DNA of 64,000 bases from Henckelia pumila (GCF_033568475.1 NC_133123.1:18338622-18402621), one strand, 5' to 3'. Shown: positions 35,290 to 47,541, counted from the stretch's first letter. Translations and numbers: made by a program. The notes: generated by a model from the letters alone, not told the origin.

Positions 35290-35416
35290 GGGCTGATCAA
35301 AATATTTCAACAGCCGCCCGAACCGACTGTGCTACACCGTATCGCTTTTTTCATTTTTTTTATAAATAACTTTATTTTTTAAAAAAAATATGAAACCTCA
35401 CCGCCTCCACATTGCA

Positions 35417-35494
<78 letters not shown>

Positions 35495-35545
35495 TTTAAT
35501 GCAAAACCGCATGCACCGCACCGCCTTATCTTATATAATTTCTTT
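35290..35545. mobile_element. Probable MITE containing an (ATT)n microsatellite
   Basis: The left side is rich in CCGCCCGAACCG / CACCGTATCG tracts and the right side in ACCGCATGCACCGCACCGCC, a composition typical of small plant hAT-like MITEs. They flank about 25 ATT units at 35419-35492. Target duplication not resolved. Confidence 0.4.
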
Positions 35546-35847
35546 AAATAATGTAATTAACGACACCTTACTATATAGTATATTCTTTATTTCTAACTTG
35601 CAGTCCATCACTTTTTCTCGTAACATTCCTTCAATATTTTCTCTTCTTTATTTCTTAGCACAACAAATATTATTAAATTTATTTTAAAATCATGAATAAA
35701 AATGAAACTTAAAGCATATTATTTATCTATTTTAACTTTATTTTGATGCTTTATTTTTTATGTTATCAATTTTATCTAATTATTTTTTGTACTATTTGTG
35801 GTTATATATTATCTTAAAATATGCCATTAATTATTTTTGTATATTAT

Positions 35848-37530
35848 TGTGGCAGGATCGGTTTTGGGGTGGTCTTCATCGACTGATACTACTGTAGTAG
35901 TTGACCCTCGAAATACTTGATTTAGTTCAGTTGAGATTGGTCAACTGATTTGTTTTCTTCTCGCGTGTTGATGTTAATTGGAAAACAATTATTATGTGCG
36001 GAATGATGTCAACTACAGATTAGAACTACAATCAAATGAATAGACTAAGTTTGTGAATGAATGAAGGTGCTCGACTGATATACGTGTAAAACTAGAAAGT
36101 AAAATGCGCAATGCTTGTTTCTGGATGTTCAGAGCTAAAACTCCTACGTCACACCTTCTACATCTTAGGAAGGATTCACTCTAGAAGACTTTGACTATTA
36201 CAACACTTTGCAACAACCCACTCTAAGACTAGGACTTTCACTCAACCTCTTATCTAAGAACTCCTAGAATCAATAATTTAGCCCTCGACTGATTCTTGTT
36301 ACAAAGAGGTTTGCAGAACCTCAACGGATAAATAAATACAACACTTGTATTAAAACTCAACACTTAGCACAAATGCAGAATATGATCCTAACTGATCTGA
36401 TGCACTAATATGTGTGCTTGTGTTCTTCGGCTCTTGATATATTCTTTGAAGTAAGCTTTAAACTCCTCGACTGAATATTTGTGAGTAAACTGAAATTTAC
36501 CTCTTGATAGCTTGAATATATTCGCGAGTTCTTTATGGAGCCCGATGCTTCTTCAAGCACCCCTTGATATCTATTTATACTCGGATTGTAACGGCTCTTT
36601 TAATTCAAATTGTGACCGTTATCTTGTTTTTTCTGCTACCCCGTACTTATTCTGACACGAAGATACACTTGTGGCGCATTGTGGCTTTGCAACATCAGCT
36701 ATGTACGGAAGTTCTTATTCACAAGAGTTAGACTGATGTAACGAGTTCAGTTTTGATCATGCAGTCTTTGGATAGTTCAGCTTTGCAATCGTTTAGTTTT
36801 GGTAATTCAGTTTGTCTTTGTTGAATTACTTTGGCCCTCTGAAACAGTTTGACTTTGTGAGAGACTGATTCAGTTTAGCTCCCTAAAATGAATACAATTT
36901 ACCAAGTGAAATCAGTTTGATTGCCTTGACCGATTGATGATTTCAGTTTGGCTCTGGTCAAAGTCAACTCAGTTTACACACTTCAGTTTGGCTTGAAAGC
37001 TTGTTCAATCTACGCCTTTAGCTCGTCTTCAGTTCAGCTTCTAGACAAGAGCAGTTTGCCATTGTATTTCATCTAGACTGTTTTGTCAATACCAAACTGT
37101 GTCTATTCAAACAATTTTCATATTATCTAAATTGTTATGTCAACACCAAAATCATGAATATTTCAGCAATTTCCCCCCTTTTGGTGTTGATATTCTTTTT
37201 TATGTTTGATCTTCTTTTTTGATGTTGATGAAGTCTTTGGCATGTAGCTTCATCTTTGGATAGTCCTTGATTCTTAAATCTTTAAAATCCTGAGTCAATT
37301 GGTGCTAGACTGATCTTCTGGTTCTTGCATTCCAGTTTTTTTAAATAGTTCTCCTTAGTGATTTCATCGTAAAGTTCCCCTTGAATTAGTTATATATTTA
37401 CTGATCTCCTGTAAACTGATTTTCTGGACCTTGATTGATCTTATTGGTTTGACTTGAATCTGCTCAGTTTTTCTTCTTTATTTTGGGGTTCAAAACTGAC
37501 TTTATCAGTTGACTTAATGCAGCACGACTT
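35848..37530 (-). mobile_element. Copia-type 3' LTR with part of the internal 3' region
   Basis: On the minus strand a polypurine tract, AAAAGGGGGGAAAT (37169-37182), is followed directly by TGCTGAAATATTC and GTTGACATAACA, the usual layout at the start of a plant Copia 3' LTR. The LTR runs to about 35848 and has a TATA-like GTATAAATAG near 36574-36583. The U3 part is dense in AACTGAA/AGCTGAAC motifs. Sequence 37183-37530 is the non-coding 3' internal end. The rest of the element is not in the window: a partial fossil. Confidence 0.65.
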
Positions 37531-39069
37531 TACTATATATATTAAGAAAGTATTTGGAGAAATAAATTTCTCATTTTGCCCTTATTTAGTGAAATTTTAA
37601 TAAAATAAAATAATTATACGTTTTATGAATTTAATAGAGATAAATTGATAAAATATTAGTACAAATGATATTTAATATGAAAACTATACTATATAATTAA
37701 GAAAGATAAAAAAATAAATGTAGTTTAAATAAGCGAGATATAAAGAGTATGATTATAACTAAGTTTCATGTTGATGTTTGTACTACAATACTATAATACT
37801 TGGCTAATATAATCAATTAATGTTAATACTTATGAAATCGTAAAAATTTGCATGACAAAAAGTAGAAAAACACTACACTCAAATCGATTTTTATGTCAGA
37901 CAAATTGTTCTTATATCTAAATTACTTAAATCTTTGAAATATTAAGTATAACAAATTTTAACTTGTTTAAAATATGATTGTTCATTCTCTAAAAAACATA
38001 TTTTTCTTCACATTTTTTTATCTGCTCATATTTTTTTAAAATAATATATTTAATATACTATTCTTAGAAATTATAAATTAATTATTGCACTCCATATATA
38101 AAAAAAACTTTTATGACATGTAAAACAACATGTACCTTATATGTATATCAAATTTAAAACAACTCGATTGGATTACTATTGAAAAAAATTCAGGAGAAAA
38201 CATATTAATGTCTTATCAAGATATTGTCGTATAAAATAATGGTTGAAAAATTAGAGATAATGAGATTAGACGACATAAAATTATGATCTTCATATACTTG
38301 ATTAGAAGTTCGAGAAATATTAATATAATATATCTAGAATAGAAACCATGTTATTAGCGATGACAATAGAAAAATTAAAAATAATTTATTTCTATACTTA
38401 TAATCTCGAATAGGAAGAAAAAATATAATTTAAAATAATGTCACCAGTTCCACTAAAGCTAATACTGTAAAAGTTTTTGAACAAAATATTACAAGATTTG
38501 AACAAATAAAAGTATAAAGAAAAGTTTGGATTGATTGTTGCGCATTATATGAATTTGATTTCTGAAAAAAGATATTTACCACGTATTAATATGTTAGATT
38601 TTTTAAAACAAGAGTTTGATGAACTTATGAAAAAATATGTATATATATATATATATCATTAATTAAATAATTATTTTGTATAATTGAATTAAATACTCTT
38701 AGTATATATCTGTATATACTATAACACACAGAGTTTATATTATAAAAATATTATTTTTATTTTTATATTTTTTGTTAGGATATTTATTATTTTTTATACT
38801 AAATTATTATTTAATGTATATTTAAATTTGATTATCGAAGCTAAACAAACAAATTTATTCAATAAATTGGGAAAATATATGTAAGAAAAATTTGAATATA
38901 TTATTATGTATGACCAAGATGATTGAAAATAAAAACAAGTCAAGCTACAACAATTGTCTTATGATTATCATGATTTACGAGAGAGAAAATAATACATTAT
39001 TTATATTTACTTTATTAATAAAATATCAACATTCATTTCCAAATAAAACTTTTAAATAAAGAAAAAATA
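37531..39069. other. Very AT-rich intergenic stretch
   Basis: No gene, terminal repeat or protein motif could be supported. A short TA run lies near 38640-38656. Confidence 0.4.
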
Positions 39070-39405
39070 GTTTTTTTTCTGTTCATTAACTTATTTACTT
39101 TTAGGATATGGTCCACTAAGTTTTTAAAGTTTGTTTTTGGTATGCTAAATTTTAATTCTCAACAATTATTGGTCTAATTGGTAACGTGGCATTGAAAAAT
39201 ACTGATTTGTAATTAAAAAAAAAACTACTCACATGAAATAAAAATGCTTAGATCAAAAATTGTTGAATTATCAAATATATATCACGTCAACAATTGGACT
39301 AAAAATAGTAAAAAATTAAATGTTAGTGCACCAAAACCAAATTTGACGACTCAATGGACTAAAACTCAAATTTGGACAATTTAATGAATCAAAAAATCCT
39401 TTCTC
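39070..39405. repeat. Degenerate foldback MITE
   Basis: The left half (CATTAACTTATTTAC, GGTCCACTAAG, GGTATGCTAAATTTTAATT) mirrors the right half (AAATGTTAGTGCACC, CAATGGACTAAAAC, CAATTTAATGAATC). It resembles 5036-5330 in motif order but is more diverged. Confidence 0.55.
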
Positions 39406-39795
39406 TGAAATAAATTACTATTTTTCACTTAAAAATCAATATAAATAAAATTATCATTTAACATAAATTATTCATTACGTTTGAGATTTTGTACGTATTG
39501 TTTAAAATATTAATTGAGCCGTACTGTTATCATCAACTATAAATTTTGTTAAAGCGAGAAGCGTTCGGTCATACAATTAATATATGAGTCAAGGTCATGA
39601 TTTCGATTCACATTGATTGAAAGCACAATAATGGATAAGATGATTGTTTGAGTGCAATAATTGTCCTTCTCCTCGATTGAACAATTGAAACACGTGTTTG
39701 TTTGTATTGCTGTACGATTTAAAAGATTTGAGTTGCACAGTTACCATCAACTATAACTTTTAATAACAGACAAATCACTTGATCCTACAGTTTGT

Positions 39796-39798
<3 letters not shown>

Positions 39799-39842
<44 letters not shown>
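39799..39842. repeat. (TA)n microsatellite
   Basis: About 18 TA units followed by GTATATAT. No other feature. Confidence 0.9.
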
Positions 39843-39844
<2 letters not shown>

Positions 39845-40149
39845 TACGCTTTTCAATAAATATACAATATATGTTATTGCTTTAAAGTTGTCAGTTAAAA
39901 AATAAATTAAACTCAAGGTATAAACATATAATATCACTACAAAAAAACGTTGATCAAGAACAGAAAAATATCACAAAAAAAAAAAGTTAAAGGCGTAATA
40001 TTCCCGCTTCATCTGCTAATTAGATATTGAACAATAGTGACTGAAGTTTAAACTTGTCAGTAAAAAATATAACACGTGATTTTAATAAAGATAAACATTT
40101 GAAATTTGATAACTTCGGTCTCAATCAAATAAAATTGTAATTACATGCA

Positions 40150-40470
40150 ACACACGTACATGGAAAAACTGTAATTTTGGTCATGTATCTTTGTCACTTT
40201 GCGATTTTGGTCCTCTATATTTTCATATTTCAGTTTTAGTCCTGCATGTTCCGATTTTTGGCAATTTCGATCCTTTTTATTCGAAAATGCTGACGTGGCA
40301 CTGTACAAGTCAGACCCACATCAGCACTGCATTGGTGCCACATCGGAAAAAAAGACTAAAATTGTCAAAAAAATAAAGATAGCGGACTAAAATTGAAATC
40401 TGAAAATGTTGAGGACCGAAATCGCAAAGTCACAAACATACAGTACCAAAAAATCAATTTTCCTGCACGT
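40150..40470. repeat. Foldback MITE upstream of the polygalacturonase gene
   Basis: The left half (ACTTTGCGATTTTGGTCCTC, TTTCAGTTTTAGTCC, TTGGCAATTTCGATCC) is mirrored by the right half (GACTAAAATTGTCAAAAA, GGACTAAAATTGAAATC, GAGGACCGAAATCGCAAAGT), with the axis near 40310 (GCTGACGTGGCAC / GGTGCCACATCGG). It lies about 0.4 kb before the gene's transcribed region. Confidence 0.75.
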
Positions 40471-40961
40471 ACATTTTTTTAGTTTATTTAAATATAACAC
40501 ATTTTAATAAAAAGAAATCAACCGGTTTTAAGTTTTAGTTTGCATCATAATGAATTTGATATATTAATAGAAAATTAATATGAAACAAATATTTGGCTAA
40601 CGGAACCCGAATTATTATTATTCGTGTCTTAAAAAAAACAAAGCACATATAGAAGAGTCGCGGACTCGCATAAGGACAGGAGTGAAACGCAATCCCAAAA
40701 AATTCCCGTTACCATGTTTGTTTCTTACATAATAATAATAAATAATATCACCCAAATAAAATCGTAACAATAAAACGAAAAAGGAAAAAAAGTAATAATA
40801 ATTAATATTACACACACCGAGTCTGCATAAAATCTCTCACGTATTCATTTATAATAACACTCGTTGCTTCATCCTCTGCTCCATCTCTTTCTTCTTCTAT
40901 CTTCTTCAGTGAGGACACCTGCTTGCCGACAAATCGAATCCTCTGGTTTTTCGCTTTTCAG

Positions 40962-41100
40962 GTACCCTTCTACACGCACACTGTGTGTTTTGTTTTTTGT
41001 ATGCTTCTGTGTGTTTTTTCCACCCATATGTTCTTGGTCGTTTGCGAATGCTTTGTGTGTGTTTTGTTTGATTTGAAATGCTCTCTAAACATCATTGCAG
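40962..41100 (+). other. Probable 5' UTR intron of the polygalacturonase gene
   Basis: CTTTTCAG/GTACCC at 40961-40962 and CATTGCAG at 41093-41100 give a 139-bp GT-AG intron with a T-rich body before the start codon. It removes an out-of-frame and T-rich stretch from the leader. Plausible but not proven without a transcript. Confidence 0.45.
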
Positions 41101-41182
41101 AAGATCTGTTCATGGAGTTTTCTCGTTGGATTTGAAGAAAGAAAACAAAGTGACATTTAAACTTAACCCGATCGATCGAATA

Positions 41183-43498
41183 ATGCCAAGTACCCCTTCT
41201 TCCCGATTGTTTCTGGCATTAATATCCATCTTCATAAACTGTGCTGCATTAGCATCAGCATTAGCGCAGTACTCGTGCTCCGGCATTGTCCCGATGAGGC
41301 ATCGAAGCGACAGGATATCGATAACGGATTTCGGAGGAGTGGGCGATGGGTTGACGTCCAACACAAACGCATTCAAGGAGGCGATATATAGAATAAAGCA
41401 TTTGAGGAGAAGAGGTGGGACTTTGCTTTACATTCCTCCGGGGGAGTATCTCACGGGACCCTTTAATCTCACCAGTCGTATGACTCTCTACTTGGCTAGA
41501 GGTGCTGTCATCAAAGCTACCACCGTACGTTAAAATCATTCTACCTTTTAAGAATTGATCAAATTCTATTATAAATATAAATGGTGATGATGCTTTTGTT
41601 ATCAGATAACCAACCGTTAGATGTCTAATATCGGTTGGATAAATGTCTATAGACCGACAATCCTTTTATTTTGAGGTTGGAGTTTATGTGTTGGGGGAGA
41701 GAGGTGTGTTAGATGTACTGCGTCGATATTGGATAAAGTCTATGAGAGTTGTATATATATATAGACTTGACAATCATCTCCCCTTTGAACTAGATTTTGA
41801 GGTAAGAGTCAAGTCCAAGTCTGAAATCTTAACAATAACAAGAGCACATAGCATCATTTTATTGTTTTCCTTTCTTCACTAAGCCACCCGGAGAGCGAGG
41901 GAAAGACTGAAGTGTGCACAAAGTTAACAAGTATGCCGATGAACAATTGAAAGTTAACAAGTATTTCCCAGATGACATGTCGATATTTGTGATGCATCGA
42001 TTGGTATAACAGATAAAAATTCGAGTTTGTTTCTGTTTACCTAGGTGTACTTGTATGTTACAGCACAAAGAACTCTTCTTCACATTTTTCTGATTATATG
42101 TTCAAGTTTCATAATGCCAAAAATCTATGGTTACTTTGTGTCCATATATGCTTTAGGATACTAAGCAATGGCCTTTGATAGCTCCATTGCCTTCCTATGG
42201 TAGAGGAAGAGAACGCCCCGGGGGAAGGTATATGAGCTTCATCCATGGAAATGACCTGCGTGACGTCATTATCACAGGTCAGCCTGTAAAATAACATCAT
42301 CTAATATGCTTGTCGAAACGAGGCTCTTGCTAGGGATATATGTCAAAGGTGACTCTGCCATCTGGTTTGGATCAAAAGCCTAGGACGATCCTGGTCCGGA
42401 AAATATCATGGATATCTTGCAGAAAACTTTACATTATTTCTATTTCTATGCTTGTTTGTAGGTGATAACGGGACGATTGACGGGAATGGTTACGTTTGGT
42501 GGAACATGTGGTGGAAAAGAACCCTCAAGTTCACCAGGCCAAACCTAATTGAGTTGATGAACTCAAGAAGTGTGATCATTTCCAATCTAGTCTTCAAGAA
42601 CTCACCCTTTTGGAACATACACCCTGTCTATTGCAGGTAATTTGAATACTGCTATCACCATGAGAGTCAAATCTTTATTAGTCATGTGTCGTTCCCCTTT
42701 TCACTTGCAGCGATGTGGTCGTTCAATACGTTACCATAGTGGCTCCGGCCAATTCTCCCAACACCGATGGAATCGATCCAGGTAGGCTCTCCGGGCTCAG
42801 TTTAGTGAATATTACAGATTTCTTGTGGGAGAATGATTTATCATTCTCATAATACAGACTCTAGCTCCAATGTATGCATTGAGGACTCCTACATATCGAC
42901 GGGAGACGACCTTGTGGCCATCAAGAGCGGATGGGACGAGTATGGGATAGCTTATAATCGCCCTAGCCGTGACATAACCGTCAGACGAATATCCGGATCA
43001 TCGCCATATGCCGGAATCGCTATTGGAAGCGAAACATCAGGTGGGGTGGAGAACATTCTTGCCGAGCACATCAACTTGTTCAACGTGGGAGTGGGGATCC
43101 ACTTGAAAACAAACATTGGTCGAGGCGGGGTTATAAGAAACATCACCATATCAAACGTTTACATGGAGAAAGCGCGGAAGGGGATCAAGATCTCCGGTGA
43201 CGTGGGCGATCACCCGGACGCGGGATACAATCAAAACGCTCTTCCAGTCGTCAAGGATGTCATGATCAAGGATGTGTGGGGTGAGAAAGTTCAACAAGCC
43301 GGATTGATTCATGGTCTGAAAAATTCACCGTTTACAGGTATCTGTCTGTCGAATATTTATCTCCACGGTGAGCCGGGGTCGAAAAATTTGCCGTGGCAGT
43401 GTTCGGCCGTGAGCGGAGCGGCGGTTGGGGTTATCCCATGGCCATGTCCTGAGCTAACCAGCCGGCAGGAAATGGGTGTTTGCTCTTCTTCTTTCTGA
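41183..43498 (+). CDS. GH28 polygalacturonase-like protein (exo-type clade), secreted
   Basis: Five exons (41183-41524, 42157-42277, 42462-42636, 42711-42781, 42858-43498) encode 449 residues. The N-terminus (SRLFLALISIFINCAALASA) is a signal peptide, so the product enters the cell wall space and should hydrolyse pectin (galacturonan). Family marks are ITDFGGVGDG, YIPPGEYLTGPFNLTS, WPLIAPLPSYGRGRERPGG, NSPFWNIHPVYCS, NTDGID, STGDD and GVGIHLKTNIGRGG. The catalytic aspartates in NTD and DD are kept. In place of the GHG motif of typical endo-enzymes it has AGIAIGSETSGG, and H-LKT replaces RIK; both are usual in this exo-polygalacturonase-like plant/bacterial clade. A more upstream in-frame ATG (41078) would place a charged leader before the signal peptide and lies in the probable 5' UTR intron, so 41183 is preferred. 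It converges on the gene at 43799. Confidence 0.9.
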
Positions 43499-43798
43499 AA
43501 TTCGTTGCATCACTTTCTACACACATAAGTATATTGTGGTACTCCATATATAAATGGGTGATTGATCCAGCATAAATTACCCATTAATTTGATTACAGTT
43601 TATGTACGATTCATATTTCTATTCACTTTACTATGGAATTTTGAACAAGATGTTGGGACAGAGAGGGAAAAGGATGATCAAATACATAAATATACTGTTG
43701 AATCTGACATTCAGATTCAAAACAAACAAAGCCCAACTCCAAATATTATTAATTCACTCGAAATATAGATAGATCAAACATAACACATATATATTAAT

Positions 43799-44440
43799 CT
43801 AGAAATAATGGTCGAAAAACTTGCGCACGCGAATCATGAAGCCGTCTCTATGTTTCTTGTGATGATGTTCTTCTTCCTCTGTATTTTCATGGCGTAAGTG
43901 CCTCTTCAGTATCTTCAGCTTCTTCTCCGCATCGAACCCACCAAAATGGCGGCGTTTCAGCGCCATCTTCTTGATCCGATCGTCTTCACTTTCATCATCG
44001 CTGTCGCTGTCACTGTCACTGTCACTGTCCTCATCATGGCGGTGGTGTAGCTTCACCTGCTGCCACGATCCGCCGTGGAGAGTTTCCGGGTTCTGGAAGT
44101 CACTGTTCCCACCGGAGGAGACGAGCATGTCGTTGCCGTAGGGTATTTCGAGGGGTTTCATCGGTTCAGTTTTGTAGAACTTGTGGCGGTGGTGGCAGGG
44201 GAATTTTGAGAAGCGGCGGTTGAACGGGCGGAGCGAGATCACGGCGGTGGGCAGGGAGAGATGGTTGTCTTGGGCGTTGACTGGCTCGGATGGATTGCTG
44301 CTGCCGGTGGGGTTGGCATCGGAGAGGGAAACTGCGGTGGCGAAGTCGTCGTTCTCCGGCGTGTTGAGCGGAGTTAGAGCCAGTGAGAGGGTGAAGAAGA
44401 GGCAGAAGAGCGCGGCGGCGGCGGAGGAGAAGCTGGCCAT
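43799..44440 (-). CDS. Secreted Asp/Ser- and His/Lys-rich protein, unknown function
   Basis: A single-exon frame of 213 residues. A signal peptide is evident (SAAAALFCLFFTLSLALTPL), followed by a Ser/Asn-rich region, a conserved-looking VISLRPFNRRF, a EIPYGNDMLVSSG segment and a GGSWQQVKL segment. Then comes an acidic run of Asp-Ser dipeptides (about 138-150), and a basic, His-rich tail ending FFDHYF. I recognise the general layout of small plant secreted proteins with a YGNDM motif but no named family. A TATA box lies just upstream and base composition is gene-like. Metal or calcium binding by the acidic and His-rich tracts is possible but only inferred. Confidence 0.75.
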   Translation of the reverse strand: MASFSSAAAALFCLFFTLSLALTPLNTPENDDFATAVSLSDANPTGSSNPSEPVNAQDNHLSLPTAVISLRPFNRRFSKFPCHHRHKFYKTEPMKPLEIPYGNDMLVSSGGNSDFQNPETLHGGSWQQVKLHHRHDEDSDSDSDSDSDDESEDDRIKKMALKRRHFGGFDAEKKLKILKRHLRHENTEEEEHHHKKHRDGFMIRVRKFFDHYF

Positions 44441-44483
44441 TGAAGAGATGTTTGGGTAAGTGAGAAATGATTCGTTGAAATTG

Positions 44484-44492
44484 TTTATATAG
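44484..44492 (-). promoter_or_regulatory. TATA box of the secreted-protein gene
   Basis: CTATATAAAC on the minus strand, about 45 bp before the start codon at 44440, well placed for a core promoter with a short leader. Confidence 0.6.
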
Positions 44493-44499
44493 TGTGAAG

Positions 44500-45177
44500 G
44501 AGATTGCGTGTTAAAACTTCTCCCTATCTTTTTATATATACATTACTAACATCACAGGTGTTATCTTCAACCTTACTACACTCTTTTATTGTATATCTAT
44601 ATGCATATAAGTGTGTGTTTTTGTTGGGGTGGGTGTTGCGTGGTTTTTGGGTTGGAATATGAGGAAGAATTTGGCTAGGGAAGGTTGAGACTTGACATGG
44701 GAAAAGTGGAAATATATGGGGAAGAAGACCATCTCCATCAATATAAAAAAACTCCCTCCCATCTCACTCTCTCGGTTCTAACCTGTGATACGAATCATTG
44801 ACACATGAAATAATTTTATGTTTTATTATTTTTATTATAGATATGAGTTGAATCGACTTCAATTCAGACAGTGAGTTATTCTTGAAACACATCATGAAAT
44901 TGTATTACAAGATAATTATTTCATTTATCAATAATACTATATTACTATTCTTTAATCAAATCGAAAAGTCTATCGATGACTTTTTATGGTCAGATATTCC
45001 ATGGTGATGGAATTTAATATTAAAAAATTATTAGAACCACGTCTAAATGCAGAAGTTAGCATCTAATACAACCGGGAGAAAAGGGAAAAAAAATATCAGC
45101 ATAATCAATTTAGTCATCTAAGATGTTCAATACAAACCAAGTTGAACATCCAAACACTTGAATTTTCTGATTCTAAA
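44500..45177. other. Intergenic between two minus-strand genes
   Basis: Holds the promoter region of the gene at 44440 and the 3' end of the HMG-box gene. Nothing else recognised. Confidence 0.4.
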
Positions 45178-47371
45178 CTAATTGTTTTGGCCTTCCACTT
45201 TCTTGTTGTATTCTTCAATTTCTTTCTTGTATACTTCCATGGCTTCTCCAGCTTTATTGTTCCAAACTTTCTTCTCATCCTCACTCATATCCTACACTCG
45301 ACCAAAATTCAAGATTACATGCACACACACACACACACACAATACTCCGACATGAAAAATTCGAATATATTATTAGATTACCTTCCATTTGACTGAGATG
45401 AGAGCGCTGAGAGTGGAGTTGTTGATTCCAGGCCGCTCTTCGGCCAATCTCTTCATCGCCTCATTCCTGCAAATGAATGTAACTTTAATGATCAAGGTTT
45501 TGTTTTTGTATCTCCTCCGAGACTCGAATATGAATCCAACTGACCTGAAGAGTAGGAATGAAGATGCTGGCTTCTTTGGTTTGTTAGGATCAACATTCTT
45601 TTCACCCTTTTCTTTCTGGCATTTGGCCTTTGATTTCTGTGTGTATTCGACAAACGAATGAAGTTTAATCTTTGGAAATCCGAAGTGAACAATAGGAAAT
45701 GCTTGAAATTTATAGACAACCTTGATCAGATTCTCTGTTTTCTCTTTCTTTTTGAGCAGTTGCATCGCTTCTTGCTTCTGAAGCTTCATTAGTTCATCCT
45801 CTTCCTTTCTAAGATTTTCTGATTCTTCTTCTTTCTTCTGCTTGTACAGTTCCATTTCTTGCGTATACTGTTCCTTGTTTTTCAATGCCATCTGAAAATT
45901 AAAACCATAATCAGAAATCAAAATCCCAGAAAGAATTAATTTGATTTTTAGTAATAATGGGGGTTTATCCACAAATTTTACCTGTTCATATGGTCCCCTT
46001 TGTTTCTCATTCATGTTCTTCCATTCTTCCCCAGTAATTCTCGCAACCTTAAAAGAAGACAAGGGTTGTGAAAATCAAGCAATGTAAGATATTACAAACA
46101 AAGGGGAATGCAATTTTTCCTAGTCATTCTTACATCCAAAACATTTTTGTTCACTTTTAACAAAGCCTTGCGACGCTCATTCGCGAAGATGAAATATGCT
46201 GACAACGGTTTCTTTGGTTTCAGAGGATCCCTCTCCTTCCTGCCAAAACAAAAAAATCTCAAATATCAGGAAAAATAACACCACATTAAAACCAAGGAAA
46301 AAAAAAACAAGAATATAAGAGAATTTTGAGGATTTACTTTGATTTCTTCTTGTTTTCTTCCTCTGTTTCCTGTTTAAACTCGAGATATTGTTCAAGCAAC
46401 TCCATAGCTGCCTTCTGTTTTTGTTCTTCCTCCAAGAGCTTCATCCCCTCGTGCTGGCGCTTCTCGTTTCCCACGATTTTCAAGTAAATTTCCCTCTCAG
46501 CTTGGTAAGTGTCTTCATAAGGCCTCTTTTCTTCTGCTGTTACCGTCTTCCATTTTGTCCCCAAGAGATTCGACATTGTTTTGAAATCTGCATCTGGATT
46601 AGCTTTCTTTACCTGAAAGTATCACAATTCACAACCCCAAGAAAAATTCAAAAACAAGTTACAATAAAATACATAAATCATGCAATTCTGATCAAATCTT
46701 GTGCTTGTCATCAAATCTACCTCATTCCACTGGTCTTTGCACCAAAGTACATATGGAGGAGACGGCTTCTTCTTCGCCGGATCCTTCTTCTTGTCTTTCT
46801 TTTCTTGATCTTCACCTTTGATCGAAATCCCAATTGGGAATGCCTATACAATGAAAGACACATCAATTTCATTTTATTTTTCAAAAAAGAAATAAAAACA
46901 GTAACTTTCTTGATTATCTGATTTCAAGAAAAAAAAACCAACCATGGTGGGCTTAAACTCCTTGATCTTCTGCAACTTCTTGATTTCCATTTTCAACTTC
47001 TCCTGTTCCTGATCCTTCTGCTTCAGAGACTCCTCCCTAGCCTTCAGCATCTCCTCCGTCTGCTCCTTCTCAATCGTCAATTTCTCAAGCTTTTCCTGCA
47101 TCTCTAGCAATTCTCTCTCGAAACAAGAATCTTCCGACGACGACTGCTTCTGCTTCGCCTTAGGATCCCCCTTCTTGGTTTTCTTATGGGCGAAACCCCC
47201 TCCATTCTCTTTCCCTGCAGAACTTTCCGTGGCTGGGTCCGCAGCCGGACCGACGTCTATGTTCGTATCGTTTGCTGATGGGTTTTTTGGCTTAAGTGCT
47301 TTTCTAGACCTCCCTTTCTTTGAAGGCACGGGTTCAGCGGCAACCGGCATTTGAGCAGTAGCAGCTGCCAT
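45178..47371 (-). CDS. 3xHMG-box protein (HMGB6/HMGB13-like)
   Basis: Nine exons, listed 5' to 3': 47371-46943, 46843-46721, 46612-46338, 46239-46134, 46047-45982, 45891-45721, 45636-45545, 45466-45382, 45291-45178. They encode 486 residues. The N-terminus is basic and Ala/Pro-rich, with a coiled coil (about 80-140). Three HMG boxes follow: about 164-235 (DPAKKKPSPPYVLW...), 279-350 (DPLKPKKPLSAYFIF...) and 406-478 (DPNKPKKPASSFLLF...), separated by charged helical linkers. This plant-specific triple-box architecture defines the 3xHMG-box1/2 proteins, which bind DNA non-specifically and associate with mitotic and meiotic chromosomes. Slightly longer than the roughly 450-residue Arabidopsis proteins. 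A perfect MSA motif upstream supports G2/M expression. Confidence 0.92.
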
Positions 47372-47531
47372 TGGTTGGACTTGAGAGTGTAACAGTAAAT
47401 GAAAGTGAGTTGCTAAAAGGAGCGAAGGGAAGTTTAATTACATAGGATTTGGTTGGGTTACGGACAAACGGTCGGATTTGATTTGAAATTTTGAATTTAT
47501 CGTTAAAATTTGGATGAGATTTTAAGGAAAT

Positions 47532-47541
47532 GACCGTTGGG
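47532..47541 (-). promoter_or_regulatory. MSA element (G2/M promoter motif)
   Basis: On the gene's strand the sequence is CCCAACGGTC, an exact fit to the mitosis-specific activator consensus YCYAACGGYY bound by three-repeat MYB factors. It is about 160 bp before the start codon of the 3xHMG-box gene. A second AACGG core lies at about 47467-47472 on the plus strand. Confidence 0.75.

Noticed and set aside
35412-35687. Poly-leucine open frame
   Set aside because: It is the translation of an ATT microsatellite.
37522-37550. TTTACTATATATATTAAG resembling a Helitron 5' end
   Set aside because: It lacks the TC start and no 3' terminus could be paired with it.
39935-39950. CACTACAAAAAAACG, a possible CACTA transposon end
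   Set aside because: No matching inverted end (TTTTGTAGTG) or 3-bp duplication was found nearby.
46388-46921. 177-residue plus-strand open frame
   Set aside because: Lies antisense across exons and introns of the 3xHMG-box gene; no motif of its own.
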